Shown in pieces: positions 1 to 5,305 of a stretch of DNA of 5,329 nucleotides; position 1 is the first letter of the stretch, and each line of letters opens with the position of its first letter. The stretch comes from an uncultured Collinsella sp. (GTDB lineage: Bacteria; Actinomycetota; Coriobacteriia; Coriobacteriales; Coriobacteriaceae): positions 1-5,329 of the forward strand of contig CAJJZO010000136.1 of NCBI GenBank assembly GCA_905197585.1, written 5' to 3'. The position numbers were made by a program, and so were the translations under genes. Below the pieces are notes generated by a model that did not search any database, was not told the DNA's origin, and saw nothing but the letters and a program-made list of their open reading frames with translations.

Positions 1-649
1 GGGCGGCCCGGGGCAGATGGTCATAACCGCTCAGGTAGATCACACCGCCGTTGGCCTCTTTGACCGCGCCGCCAAAGCCATCCGAGCCAAAGATCTCATT
101 CTCGATCTCTGCCGCCTCGACCGGACGTTTGCAGTCGATGCGCACATAACGGGCCTGCGCGGGCAAAATCCCCGCGTTGACGCCGTACTCAAAGGTGAGC
201 TCGCTCATCATGCGCTTGCCCACCCCCGGCTCACCGATCAAAAGCGCCGGGAGCCCATGGGGCGGGTAGCGGATAGCGCTCTTGAGGTGGTCGACGCACG
301 TTCCGTACGTGAGGTCAAAGCCAATGTCCCTGTCAAAGTCCTTTTCCTCGTCTATGCCTGCAACGGCTAGGATCTCGTCCATGGAGGCATACTCGGGCTT
401 ATCGAGCGCATGCCTAAAGTAGCGTTCCGCGGAGTGGCGGTGAAAGTAGAGCACCGGGCGCGCGTTGACCTTGACGACGTCGCCCTGGCGCACGAGCTCG
501 TTTAGGTACTGGCTCGCGAGGCTGCGGCTCACATGGCACTCGTTCGCGATCTTCGCCGTCGTGAAGCCATCGAAGTTGCACTGGTTAAGGTCGCGCGTCA
601 TCTTGTCGAGCGTCTTGAGAATCTCGGTTTTGGTGTCATACGAAATCAA
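1..649 (-). CDS. LevR-type sigma-54-interacting transcriptional regulator, N-terminal part (cut by window edge)
   Basis: The minus strand is open from a TTG start at 649 to the left edge, giving 216 residues with no stop. Residues about 25-70 form a winged helix-turn-helix (TTAKIANECHVSRSLASQYL, then LVRQGDVVKVNARPVLYF), the DNA-binding head typical of LevR-like regulators of sugar PTS operons. Residues about 110-216 match the start of the AAA+ domain: [19 protein letters not shown] (128-146) contains the Walker A loop. Known relatives go on to two PRD domains and PTS EIIA-like domains, which would lie off the window. The TTG start is chosen because an in-frame TGA lies 10 codons upstream, no ATG or GTG lies between, and AAAAGGTG sits 7 nt ahead. 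The ATPase motifs are degenerate: the Walker A Ser/Thr is Arg, the GAFTGA loop is missing, and the Walker B Asp-Glu is Ser-Gly. Family assignment is firm; whether it still works with sigma-54 is doubtful. Confidence 0.82.
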   Translation of the reverse strand, partial: MISYDTKTEILKTLDKMTRDLNQCNFDGFTTAKIANECHVSRSLASQYLNELVRQGDVVKVNARPVLYFHRHSAERYFRHALDKPEYASMDEILAVAGIDEEKDFDRDIGFDLTYGTCVDHLKSAIRYPPHGLPALLIGEPGVGKRMMSELTFEYGVNAGILPAQARYVRIDCKRPVEAAEIENEIFGSDGFGGAVKEANGGVIYLSGYDHLPRAA

Positions 650-656
650 GGCGCTG

Positions 657-664
657 CACCTTTT
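657..664 (-). promoter_or_regulatory. Ribosome binding site supporting the TTG start of the LevR-type regulator
   Basis: Read on the minus strand the site is AAAAGGTG, 7 nt before the TTG at 649. It is the only Shine-Dalgarno-like sequence between the upstream in-frame stop and the coding region. The next in-frame ATG is codon 17, inside the N-terminal helical region, and would leave a shorter lead-in to the HTH. Confidence 0.55.
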
Positions 665-685
665 GCTCTTAGGTCACTTGGGGCG

Positions 686-715
686 ATTGTAGCCAAGGGA
701 GGCGGTGCTATACAA
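686..715 (-). promoter_or_regulatory. Weak candidate promoter for the LevR-type regulator
   Basis: On the minus strand a good -10 (TACAAT, 686-691, five of six matches) lies 18 nt after a poor -35 (TTGTAT, 710-715, three of six). A start site would fall near 679, giving a leader of about 30 nt. The weak -35 could mean activator dependence, or that the -10 match is chance. The 111-bp inverted repeat lies just upstream of the -35. Confidence 0.3.
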
Positions 716-725
716 ATAAAATGTC

Positions 726-836
726 TCTGTTAGACCGGGATTGACATGAAGTATTGATAGGCAACGTTCCCATAGAACGCAAAACTCCACGGGGGTGTTG
801 TCTATTGTCGCCTCATGTCAATTCCGGTCTAACAGA
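726..836. repeat. 111-bp palindromic (MITE-like or REP-like) intergenic element with 24-bp terminal inverted repeats
   Basis: Arms at 726-749 and 813-836 are inverted copies with 23 of 24 positions matching; the outer part reads TCTGTTAGACCGG and the inner part TTGACATGA. Pairing resumes after a 7-nt unpaired stretch at 757-765 against 797-805 (consensus AATAGRCAAC), and the centre holds two small hairpins (765-779 CGTTC/GAACG, and 784-796). No open reading frame lies inside. I see no clear target-site duplication. It is not an intrinsic terminator because no T-run follows either arm. A miniature transposable element, a REP-like palindrome or a structured leader are all possible. Confidence 0.75.
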
Positions 837-841
837 ATCTT

Positions 842-868
842 AAAAAATCACTAGGTACAGAGTGATTT
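842..868 (-). terminator. Probable intrinsic terminator after the 64-residue small gene
   Basis: On the minus strand AAATCACT (861-868) and AGTGATTT (845-852) form an 8-bp stem around an 8-nt loop, followed by a run of six T (842-847). The stem is AT-rich and so weak. It lies about 80 nt beyond the small gene's stop at 950. The stretch between holds another possible stem, GGGGC/GCCCC with a 16-nt loop near 907-933, that could help. Confidence 0.5.
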
Positions 869-949
869 AAAAATCCCCGGCCTGGAAAAATCATCGGGCA
901 GGTAGAGGGGCAAAACTAGCTAAAAAAGCCCCGTCCCTAATTAGCTACT

Positions 950-1144
950 TTAACGCCACGGGTCGGCTTCGAAGAGGGGCTCGCGCTCGGGACGGCGATC
1001 GCTGTAGGGATCGTAGCCGTCGTCGTCCTCGTTCTCGGCACGGATGTAGGGGTCGCGCAGCTTGGGCGCCGGTTTAGGCGCAGGCTTGGGTGCGGCGGGT
1101 GCCGCCTCAGCCACCGGTGCGTTCGTCTTGTTCTCGTCTTTCAT
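950..1144 (-). CDS. Small Ala/Pro-rich acidic protein, 64 residues, function unknown
   Basis: I do not recognise this protein. It begins MKDENKTNAPVAEAAPAAPK, followed by an APKPAPKPAPK tract (18-28) and an acidic, aromatic C-terminal half (ENEDDDGYDPYSDRR, 37-51) ending FEADPWR. There is no membrane segment, signal peptide or cysteine, so it is probably a soluble, largely disordered protein. The start at 1144 is chosen because AAGGAG lies 8 nt upstream; a longer reading from 1216 would begin inside the clpB terminator hairpin. Codons are GC-rich at third positions (AAG, GAG, GCC, CGC, CTG), which supports real coding. It lies 132 nt downstream of clpB on the same strand but behind a strong terminator, so it probably depends on read-through or on its own promoter, for which I see no clear hexamers. 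Confidence 0.7.
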   Translation of the reverse strand: MKDENKTNAPVAEAAPAAPKPAPKPAPKLRDPYIRAENEDDDGYDPYSDRRPEREPLFEADPWR

Positions 1145-1149
1145 CTGCA

Positions 1150-1155
1150 TAGCTC
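1150..1155 (-). promoter_or_regulatory. Ribosome binding site deciding the small-gene start
   Basis: The minus strand reads AAGGAG, then 8 nt (CTATGCAG), then ATG AAA. A second ATG lies only 2 nt after the motif, too close for normal initiation, so the downstream ATG at 1144 is preferred. Confidence 0.55.
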
Positions 1156-1195
1156 CTTGCCATGTGCTCACGTTCAACACCATCGATTGTCGCAG

Positions 1196-1233
1196 AAAAA
1201 AGGGCGGCGGACCCAATTGGATCCGCCGCCCTT
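1196..1233 (-). terminator. Strong intrinsic terminator of clpB
   Basis: On the minus strand AAGGGCGGCGGATCC (1219-1233) pairs with GGGTCCGCCGCCCTT (1200-1214) around an AATT loop, with one G-U wobble, and is followed by a run of six T (1196-1201). It lies 44 nt after the clpB stop at 1277. The long GC-rich stem, tight loop and T-run are textbook for Rho-independent termination, and indicate that clpB transcription mostly ends here. Confidence 0.93.
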
Positions 1234-1276
1234 GGCGTTCGGCTCAAAAGGCAGATTTTAAGGCATGCCCCAAAAT

Positions 1277-3904
1277 TTACTCGGCGTCGGGGACCTCGTA
1301 GGTGGCCGCCGGCGTGTTGTCGCACACGACGGTAAAGCCGCCGTCCTTGTCGACATCGACCGTCACCTGGTCGCCCTCGCGCACCGTACCGCCGATAATG
1401 GCGGCGGCGATGGCGTCCACGACCTCGCGCTGAACCAGGCGCTTGAGCGGACGGGCACCGAACACGGGGTCAAGGCCACCCACGGCGAGCATCTGCTTGG
1501 CCGCCGGGGTGATGGCAAGCGTCATGCGCTCCTTGGCCAGGCGCGCGCGGACGTCGGCAAGCTGGATGTCGACGATCTTCTCGATCTGCGCCATGCCGAG
1601 CGGATGGAACACCACGATATCGTCGATACGGTTGAGGAACTCGGGGCGGAAGGTCTGAGCCATGGCGGCGTCGACCTGATGGCGCATCTCCTCCTCATCC
1701 TTGCCGGAAAGCTCGGCAATAGCCTTGGAGCCCACGTTGCTCGTCATGATGATAATCGTGTTCTTGAAGGACACCTGGCGACCCTGACCGTCGGTCAGAC
1801 GACCGTCGTCAAGCACCTGCAACAGCACGTTGAATACATCCGGATGAGCCTTCTCCATCTCGTCGAGCAAGATCACGGAGTACGGACGACGGCGCACGGC
1901 CTCGGTGAGCTGGCCGCCCTCGTCGTAGCCCACATATCCCGGGGGCGCGCCGATCAGACGCTGGACGCTGAACTTCTCCATGCACTCGGACATGTCGATA
2001 CGCACGAGCGCGCGCTCGTCATCGAACAGGCACTCGGCAAGCGCCTTGGCGAGCTCGGTCTTGCCCACGCCGGTGGGGCCCAGGAAGAAGAAACTGCCGA
2101 TGGGCTTGTCCGGATCGGAGAGGCCCGCACGGCTGCGGCGCACGGCTGCGGCGACGGCGGAGACGGCCTCGTCCTGGCCGATGACGCGCTTATGCAGCTC
2201 GCCCTCCAGGCCCTTGAGCTTGTCGAGCTCGCCCTGCATCATCTTGGAGACGGGCACACCGGTCCAAGCGCTCACGACCTCGGCAATCTCATCGGAGGTC
2301 ACCTGTTCGTTGAGGCCCTCGCCGTCCTGTTGCTTTTGCGCCTCGAGCGCGGCCTCGGAATCTTGAATCTGCTGCTGCAGACCAGGAATCACGGAGTAGC
2401 GCAGCTCGGACGCACGGCCCAGGTCGCCGTTACGCGTCGCGCGCTCCTCTTCGCTCTTGGCCTCGTCGAGCTGCCCCTTGAGCTCCTGCACGTGGTCGAT
2501 GGCGTTCTTCTGGTTGAGCCAGCCGGCCTTTTGCACGTTGAGCTTTTCCTGGACCTCGGCAATCTCCTGGCGCAGGGCCTCCAGACGCTCCTTGGAGGCG
2601 TCGTCGGTCTCTTTCATGAGCGCCTGTTCCTCGATCTGCAGCTGAGTGAGCTGACGCGTGGTGGCGTCGATCTCGACCGGCATGCTGTCGAGTTCCATGC
2701 GCAGGCGGCTTGCCGCCTCATCGACCAGATCGATGGCCTTGTCGGGCAGGAAGCGGTCGGCGATGTAGCGATCGGAGAGGTCGGCAGCTGCCACGAGCGC
2801 GCTATCGGTGATATGCACACCGTGGAAGATCTCGTACTTCTCCTTCAGACCACGCAGGATCGAAATGGTGTCCTCGACGGTAGGCTCGCTCACCATAACG
2901 GTCTGGAAACGACGGGCGAGCGCCGCGTCCTTCTCGATGTACTTGCGGTATTCGTCGAGCGTGGTCGCGCCGATCGCGTGCAAGTCGCCACGGGCGAGCG
3001 CCGGCTTGAGGATGTTGCCGGCGTCCATGGAGCCCTCGGTGGCACCCGCGCCCACGATGGTGTGGAGCTCATCGATGAACAGGATGACCTTGCCCTCGGA
3101 CTTCTGGACTTCCTTGAGTACGGCCTTCAAGCGGTCCTCGAACTCGCCGCGGTACTTGGCGCCGGCGACCAGCGCGCTCATGTCGAGCTCGATAAGGTCG
3201 CGGTCGCGCAGGGTGCTCGGCACGTCGCCGGCCACGATACGCTGGGCGATGCCCTCGACGATGGCCGTCTTGCCGACGCCCGGCTCACCGATGAGCACGG
3301 GGTTGTTCTTGGTGCGACGGGACAGGACCTGGATGGTGCGGCGAATCTCATCGGTACGGCCGATGACCGGGTCGAGCTTGCCGGCGCGGGCGAGGTCGCA
3401 GATGTTGCGACCGTACTGCTCCAGCGCCTCAAACTGTGTCTTGTCCTCGGCGGACGTCACACGGTCATCGCCGCGCAGCTCCTCGTAGACTTGCTCGATG
3501 CGCTCCTTGGTGACGCCGGCGTCGCGCAGCACGCGGCCCGCCTCGCCCTTGTCCTCGGCAAGCGCCATCAGCAGATGCTCAGTCACCACAAAGCTGTCGC
3601 CCATCTTGGTGGCCTTCTTCTCGGCCTTCTCGATGACGCGGACGAGCTCGTTGGAAAGACCCATCTGCTGACCCTCGCCGGAAACCTTGGGCGCGTGGTC
3701 AATGGCATCCTGCGTGGAGCGTGCAAGCTGAGCCGGGTCGGCACCGATGCGCTCTATGATCACGGAGATATTGCGCTCGCCGGCACCGAGCAGGGCGGAC
3801 AGCAGGTGAATCGGCTCTACCGCGCCGGCCTGCGCGTCGGCAGCCGTGCTCATGGCGGTCTGCAGCGCCTCGCGCGACGTCATTGCTAGCTTATCGATTC
3901 TCAT
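1277..3904 (-). CDS. clpB: ClpB, ATP-dependent protein disaggregase (Hsp100)
   Basis: ClpB is a cytoplasmic hexameric AAA+ chaperone that threads aggregated proteins through its central pore, working with DnaK, DnaJ and GrpE. The 875-residue protein is full length (family about 860). It has the N-domain (1-145), then AAA-1 with Walker A GEPGVGKT (206-213), pore loop GAKYRG with Tyr251, Walker B VILFIDEL (Glu279) and arginine finger RR (331-332). The coiled-coil M-domain (about 400-530) includes Tyr503 in [11 protein letters not shown]-2 has Walker A GPTGVGKT (609-616), pore loop GYVGYDEGG (Tyr657), Walker B VILLDEME (Glu682) and sensor-2 GARPLKR (816-822). All catalytic residues are intact. 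It lacks a ClpP-binding loop of the IGF/IGL type in the expected place, which fits ClpB rather than ClpA or ClpC. A tail of about 15 residues ([15 protein letters not shown]) extends past the conserved core. The start MRIDKL aligns with the family and has AGAGGTGA upstream. No hspR, dnaK or grpE is adjacent. Confidence 0.98.
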   Translation of the reverse strand: MRIDKLAMTSREALQTAMSTAADAQAGAVEPIHLLSALLGAGERNISVIIERIGADPAQLARSTQDAIDHAPKVSGEGQQMGLSNELVRVIEKAEKKATKMGDSFVVTEHLLMALAEDKGEAGRVLRDAGVTKERIEQVYEELRGDDRVTSAEDKTQFEALEQYGRNICDLARAGKLDPVIGRTDEIRRTIQVLSRRTKNNPVLIGEPGVGKTAIVEGIAQRIVAGDVPSTLRDRDLIELDMSALVAGAKYRGEFEDRLKAVLKEVQKSEGKVILFIDELHTIVGAGATEGSMDAGNILKPALARGDLHAIGATTLDEYRKYIEKDAALARRFQTVMVSEPTVEDTISILRGLKEKYEIFHGVHITDSALVAAADLSDRYIADRFLPDKAIDLVDEAASRLRMELDSMPVEIDATTRQLTQLQIEEQALMKETDDASKERLEALRQEIAEVQEKLNVQKAGWLNQKNAIDHVQELKGQLDEAKSEEERATRNGDLGRASELRYSVIPGLQQQIQDSEAALEAQKQQDGEGLNEQVTSDEIAEVVSAWTGVPVSKMMQGELDKLKGLEGELHKRVIGQDEAVSAVAAAVRRSRAGLSDPDKPIGSFFFLGPTGVGKTELAKALAECLFDDERALVRIDMSECMEKFSVQRLIGAPPGYVGYDEGGQLTEAVRRRPYSVILLDEMEKAHPDVFNVLLQVLDDGRLTDGQGRQVSFKNTIIIMTSNVGSKAIAELSGKDEEEMRHQVDAAMAQTFRPEFLNRIDDIVVFHPLGMAQIEKIVDIQLADVRARLAKERMTLAITPAAKQMLAVGGLDPVFGARPLKRLVQREVVDAIAAAIIGGTVREGDQVTVDVDKDGGFTVVCDNTPAATYEVPDAE

Positions 3905-3909
3905 GGAAT

Positions 3910-3916
3910 CACCTCT
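3910..3916 (-). promoter_or_regulatory. clpB ribosome binding site
   Basis: The minus strand reads GAGAGGTGATTCC and then ATG, placing AGAGGTG 5 nt before the start codon. This supports MRIDKL as the translated N-terminus. Confidence 0.75.
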
Positions 3917-3925
3917 CTTGGGGTG

Positions 3926-3943
3926 GCCGCCCTACGGGGCGGC
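3926..3943 (-). promoter_or_regulatory. GC-rich hairpin in the clpB leader
   Basis: GCCGCCC and GGGCGGC form a perfect 7-bp stem with a 4-nt loop (CGTA on the minus strand), ending 9 nt upstream of the ribosome binding site. No T-run follows on either strand, so it is not a simple terminator. It may stabilise the clpB mRNA 5' end or shape the leader; a role is inference only. Confidence 0.5.
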
Positions 3944-3982
3944 TTCACGTTGTTCGAGAAGTATTGTTGCCAGCTTTGCGCG

Positions 3983-4018
3983 ATCTTATACACAAATCTA
4001 AGTCTCTATATATAAGAT
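3983..4018 (-). promoter_or_regulatory. Inverted repeat with -10-like sequence, candidate clpB promoter/operator
   Basis: Arms ATCTTATACACA (3983-3994) and TCTATATATAAGAT (ending 4018) match as a 12-bp inverted repeat with two mismatches around a 12-nt spacer; the outer 8 bp are perfect (ATCTTATA/TATAAGAT). On the minus strand the inner end contains TATAAG (3985-3990), a good -10, about 80 nt from the clpB start. No consensus -35 lies at 16-18 nt. Neither the HspR site (CTTGAGT-N7-ACTCAAG) nor CIRCE is visible. The repeat may be an operator for an unidentified heat-shock regulator, or just an AT-rich promoter. Confidence 0.38.
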
Positions 4019-4082
4019 TTTCTGAGTGATTGATGGATAAGGTACTGAAATGTCAGCCCGCCGCTGCCCAGGCGCACTCCCG

Positions 4083-4137
4083 TCTCGATCTGTAACATCT
4101 AGCAGCCATTTTTGATCCTAGATGTTACAGATCGAGA
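4083..4137. repeat. Hairpin repeat unit 1, perfect 20-bp inverted repeat
   Basis: TCTCGATCTGTAACATCTAG (4083-4102) is repeated perfectly inverted at 4118-4137 around a 15-nt loop. No T-run follows on either strand, and the region lies between divergently transcribed genes, so termination is not a likely role. The same arm sequence recurs in the next unit, centred exactly 80 bp further on. Confidence 0.85.
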
Positions 4138-4157
4138 GAAAATGACCAGCGGCAACC

Positions 4158-4222
4158 GTTTGTCTCAATCTGTAACATCTACTCGGCAAATTAGGGTCTA
4201 ACTGTTACAGATCGAGACAAAC
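4158..4222. repeat. Hairpin repeat unit 2, diverged copy of unit 1
   Basis: Arms 4158-4181 and 4199-4222 match at 21 of 24 positions. The core GTCTC.ATCTGTAACA is shared with unit 1, while the loop (4182-4198) is unrelated. The outer GTTTG/CAAAC pairs extend this unit beyond the arm length seen in unit 1. The right arm keeps the unit 1 sequence ATCGAGA while the left arm has drifted (CTCAATC). Confidence 0.8.
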
Positions 4223-4267
4223 CGAGAACCACCACAAGGGGGACAGGCACCTTTGTGGTGGTTTTCG
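4223..4267. repeat. REP-like hairpin, copy A (GGGGACAGGCACC loop)
   Basis: An 18-bp stem pairs 4223-4240 with 4250-4267 (core AACCACCACAA/TTGTGGTGGTT) with two G-U wobbles when read as plus-strand RNA, closing a 9-nt loop. It abuts unit 2 without a gap. Four T follow the GC part of the stem on the plus strand, but no gene on the plus strand ends upstream of it, so it is not serving as that kind of terminator here. A second copy lies at 5096-5130 with the loop in the opposite orientation. Confidence 0.8.
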
Positions 4268-4361
4268 ACGCTAACGGTCGACCATCTCGCGCCATGAGAT
4301 TAAACTTGAATTGTTCTCTGAACATATCCATTTCTGCCTATCCTCAACAGATCTTTGTCTC

Positions 4362-4367
4362 GAGGAG
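4362..4367 (+). promoter_or_regulatory. Ribosome binding site deciding the start of the membrane-anchored protein
   Basis: GAGGAG lies 5 nt before ATG at 4373. An in-frame TTG at 4355 is upstream of this motif and so would not use it; the ATG is preferred. Confidence 0.75.
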
Positions 4368-4372
4368 CGCAT

Positions 4373-5041
4373 ATGAAGCCGTCTCATTCCACCGGTCGCA
4401 ACGTCATCGCCATTCTCGCCATACCCATCGTGATGCTCTTCCTTATCGTCATCACGCCCTTTTCTTTTGGTATCGCCTCGCCCTTCGATCTTTGCGGGAT
4501 GATCGACGCCGGCTCGCGTGCCACCTCGCTCTCCTTTGTCTGCCGTGGCGTGTTCTACGAATATGCAATTCCCACCGGAAGTTGGCAGTCCAAGTTACCG
4601 TTGCTCGGCAAGGTCGACGGATGCTCCCCCTATTTCTGCCTTGAACCTCAGGCGCTAAACTATCTGATCGACGACCAGCCACTCGGCTCCATCACCCTCG
4701 CCTACGACTACGCACCAAACACCGATGAGCGCCACATGAACCAAGTCCTCGACAAGCTGCTTGGACAGTGCGGGCTCACCGCGGAAGCCGGTCGAACCAT
4801 CTATAGCAACCAGAAATTAAAGCGAACAGAACTCCGCCGTGTCGGAAAAATCAAAGGGCGAAACGGGGCCGCCTACTGGGATGCCTGGGCAACACGCGAC
4901 AAGGGCGAATTCGGACACAGCACCTATATGGTCACTGTCTACACCAAAGACGGAATTAAGGACAATGTTGACGATTTCGCGTCATCCAAACTCGGCATCC
5001 CCAAAACAACCAAGCCCGCCAGCCCAGATGAAATCCTGTAG
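4373..5041 (+). CDS. Membrane-anchored protein of unknown function, 222 residues
   Basis: I do not recognise a family. The N-terminus MKPSHSTGRN is followed by one strong hydrophobic segment, about residues 11-35 (VIAILAIPIVMLFLIVITPF), so it is probably a single-pass protein with the rest outside the cytoplasm; a cleaved signal peptide is less likely as no clear cleavage motif is seen, and there is no lipobox. The outer part has five cysteines (41, 57, 84, 89, 133), with DGCSPYFC giving a close pair that could form a disulfide. A second region (about 105-195) with ITLAYDY, YWDAW and STYMVTVYTKDG looks like beta strands of a compact domain. The tail (206-222) is Lys/Pro-rich and probably flexible. 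It is transcribed divergently from clpB and ends at a terminator. Codon use is somewhat less GC-biased than clpB (for example AAATTAAAG, ATTAAG), hinting at an accessory or fast-evolving gene. Confidence 0.82.
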   Translation: MKPSHSTGRNVIAILAIPIVMLFLIVITPFSFGIASPFDLCGMIDAGSRATSLSFVCRGVFYEYAIPTGSWQSKLPLLGKVDGCSPYFCLEPQALNYLIDDQPLGSITLAYDYAPNTDERHMNQVLDKLLGQCGLTAEAGRTIYSNQKLKRTELRRVGKIKGRNGAAYWDAWATRDKGEFGHSTYMVTVYTKDGIKDNVDDFASSKLGIPKTTKPASPDEIL

Positions 5042-5095
5042 AGACGCTCATTAACATACCGCTCAACAATCACAACAACATCGAGCTCGTTCCCC

Positions 5096-5133
5096 ACCGC
5101 CACAAAGGTGCCCGTCCCCTTTGTGGCGGTTTT
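5096..5133 (+). terminator. Terminator of the membrane-protein gene; REP-like hairpin, copy B
   Basis: ACCGCCACAAAGG (5096-5108) pairs perfectly with CCTTTGTGGCGGT (5118-5130) around a 9-nt loop, followed by TTTT (5130-5133). It lies 55 nt after the stop of the plus-strand gene, so it can act as a terminator, although the T-run is short. It is also a copy of the hairpin at 4223-4267: reverse-complementing that copy gives about 32 of 36 identical positions, with an A-T pair replaced by G-C in the stem. Confidence 0.75.
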
Positions 5134-5137
5134 CGAC

Positions 5138-5168
5138 AAAAAGAAGCCGCCCCGATAACAGAGGCGGC
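5138..5168 (-). terminator. Intrinsic terminator for minus-strand transcription entering from the right
   Basis: On the minus strand GCCGCCTC (5161-5168) pairs with GGGGCGGC (5146-5153), one U-G wobble, around an 8-nt loop, and is followed by TTCTTTTT (5138-5145). It lies directly against the plus-strand terminator at 5096-5133, the normal arrangement between convergent genes. Its presence implies a minus-strand gene or RNA to its right. Confidence 0.78.
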
Positions 5169-5225
5169 ATCAAGCAAGTCTATTTATTAGCGTCCCTCAA
5201 GACCCAACGAGAATGCAGAAATGTA

Positions 5226-5303
5226 GTCCGGGGCTCACCCTTTCCCGAACGCGCCCCACGCGAAGCGCGGGGGCGGGCGGGGAAGGGTAAGCCCCGGCCG
5301 GAC
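5226..5303. repeat. Long GC-rich rod-like hairpin of unknown role
   Basis: Nested pairing runs through the stretch: CCGGGGCT/AGCCCCGG (5228-5235 with 5290-5297), ACCCTT/AAGGGT (5237-5242 with 5283-5288), CCC/GGG, GCCCC/GGGGC (5253-5257 with 5270-5274) and a tip CGC-GAA-GCG (5259-5267). Single mismatches and small bulges separate the blocks. No T-run follows on either strand, so it is not an intrinsic terminator alone. It lies between the probable stop of a minus-strand gene (5306) and its terminator, so it would be in that transcript's 3' untranslated region. No signature of SRP RNA, tmRNA, RNase P RNA or a tRNA is seen. Confidence 0.6.
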
Positions 5304-5305
5304 AA

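Noticed and set aside
17..370. A 117-codon plus-strand frame, with others at 465-692 and 533-733
   Set aside because: They lie antisense to the LevR-type regulator, whose minus-strand frame gives recognisable HTH and AAA+ sequence. They have no ribosome binding sites or recognisable products.
907..947. A further REP-like copy around GCCCCGTCCC near 927-936
   Set aside because: The motif resembles the loop of the 5096-5130 hairpin, but the arms are only 5-7 bp and do not match, so a shared origin cannot be supported.
1145..1216. N-terminal extension of the small protein to 88 residues
   Set aside because: The start would lie within the clpB terminator hairpin and has no ribosome binding site; ATG at 1144 has AAGGAG at good spacing.
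1265..3889. An 874-codon open frame on the plus strand opposite clpB
   Set aside because: It is the antisense shadow of a GC-rich gene; the translation is low-complexity (His, Gly, Leu, Asp-rich) with no family features, while the minus strand encodes a full canonical ClpB.
4083..4267. CRISPR array
   Set aside because: The repeats are inverted pairs forming hairpins, with only two related units and no direct repeat-spacer pattern or cas genes.
4355..4372. TTG start adding six residues to the membrane protein
   Set aside because: The ribosome binding site GAGGAG lies downstream of this TTG and is correctly spaced for ATG at 4373.
5138..5303. SRP RNA, tmRNA, RNase P RNA, riboswitch or tRNA on the minus strand
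   Set aside because: I looked for the SRP tip motif GGAAG, a tag-peptide frame, the RNase P core GAGGAAAGTC, and tRNA T-loop GTTCRA, and found none.
5180..5305. A 41-codon minus-strand frame following the stop at 5306
   Set aside because: It reads through the rod-like hairpin, has no ribosome binding site for its TTG, and the composition (Arg, Pro, Gly-rich) is what a GC-rich palindrome gives in any frame.
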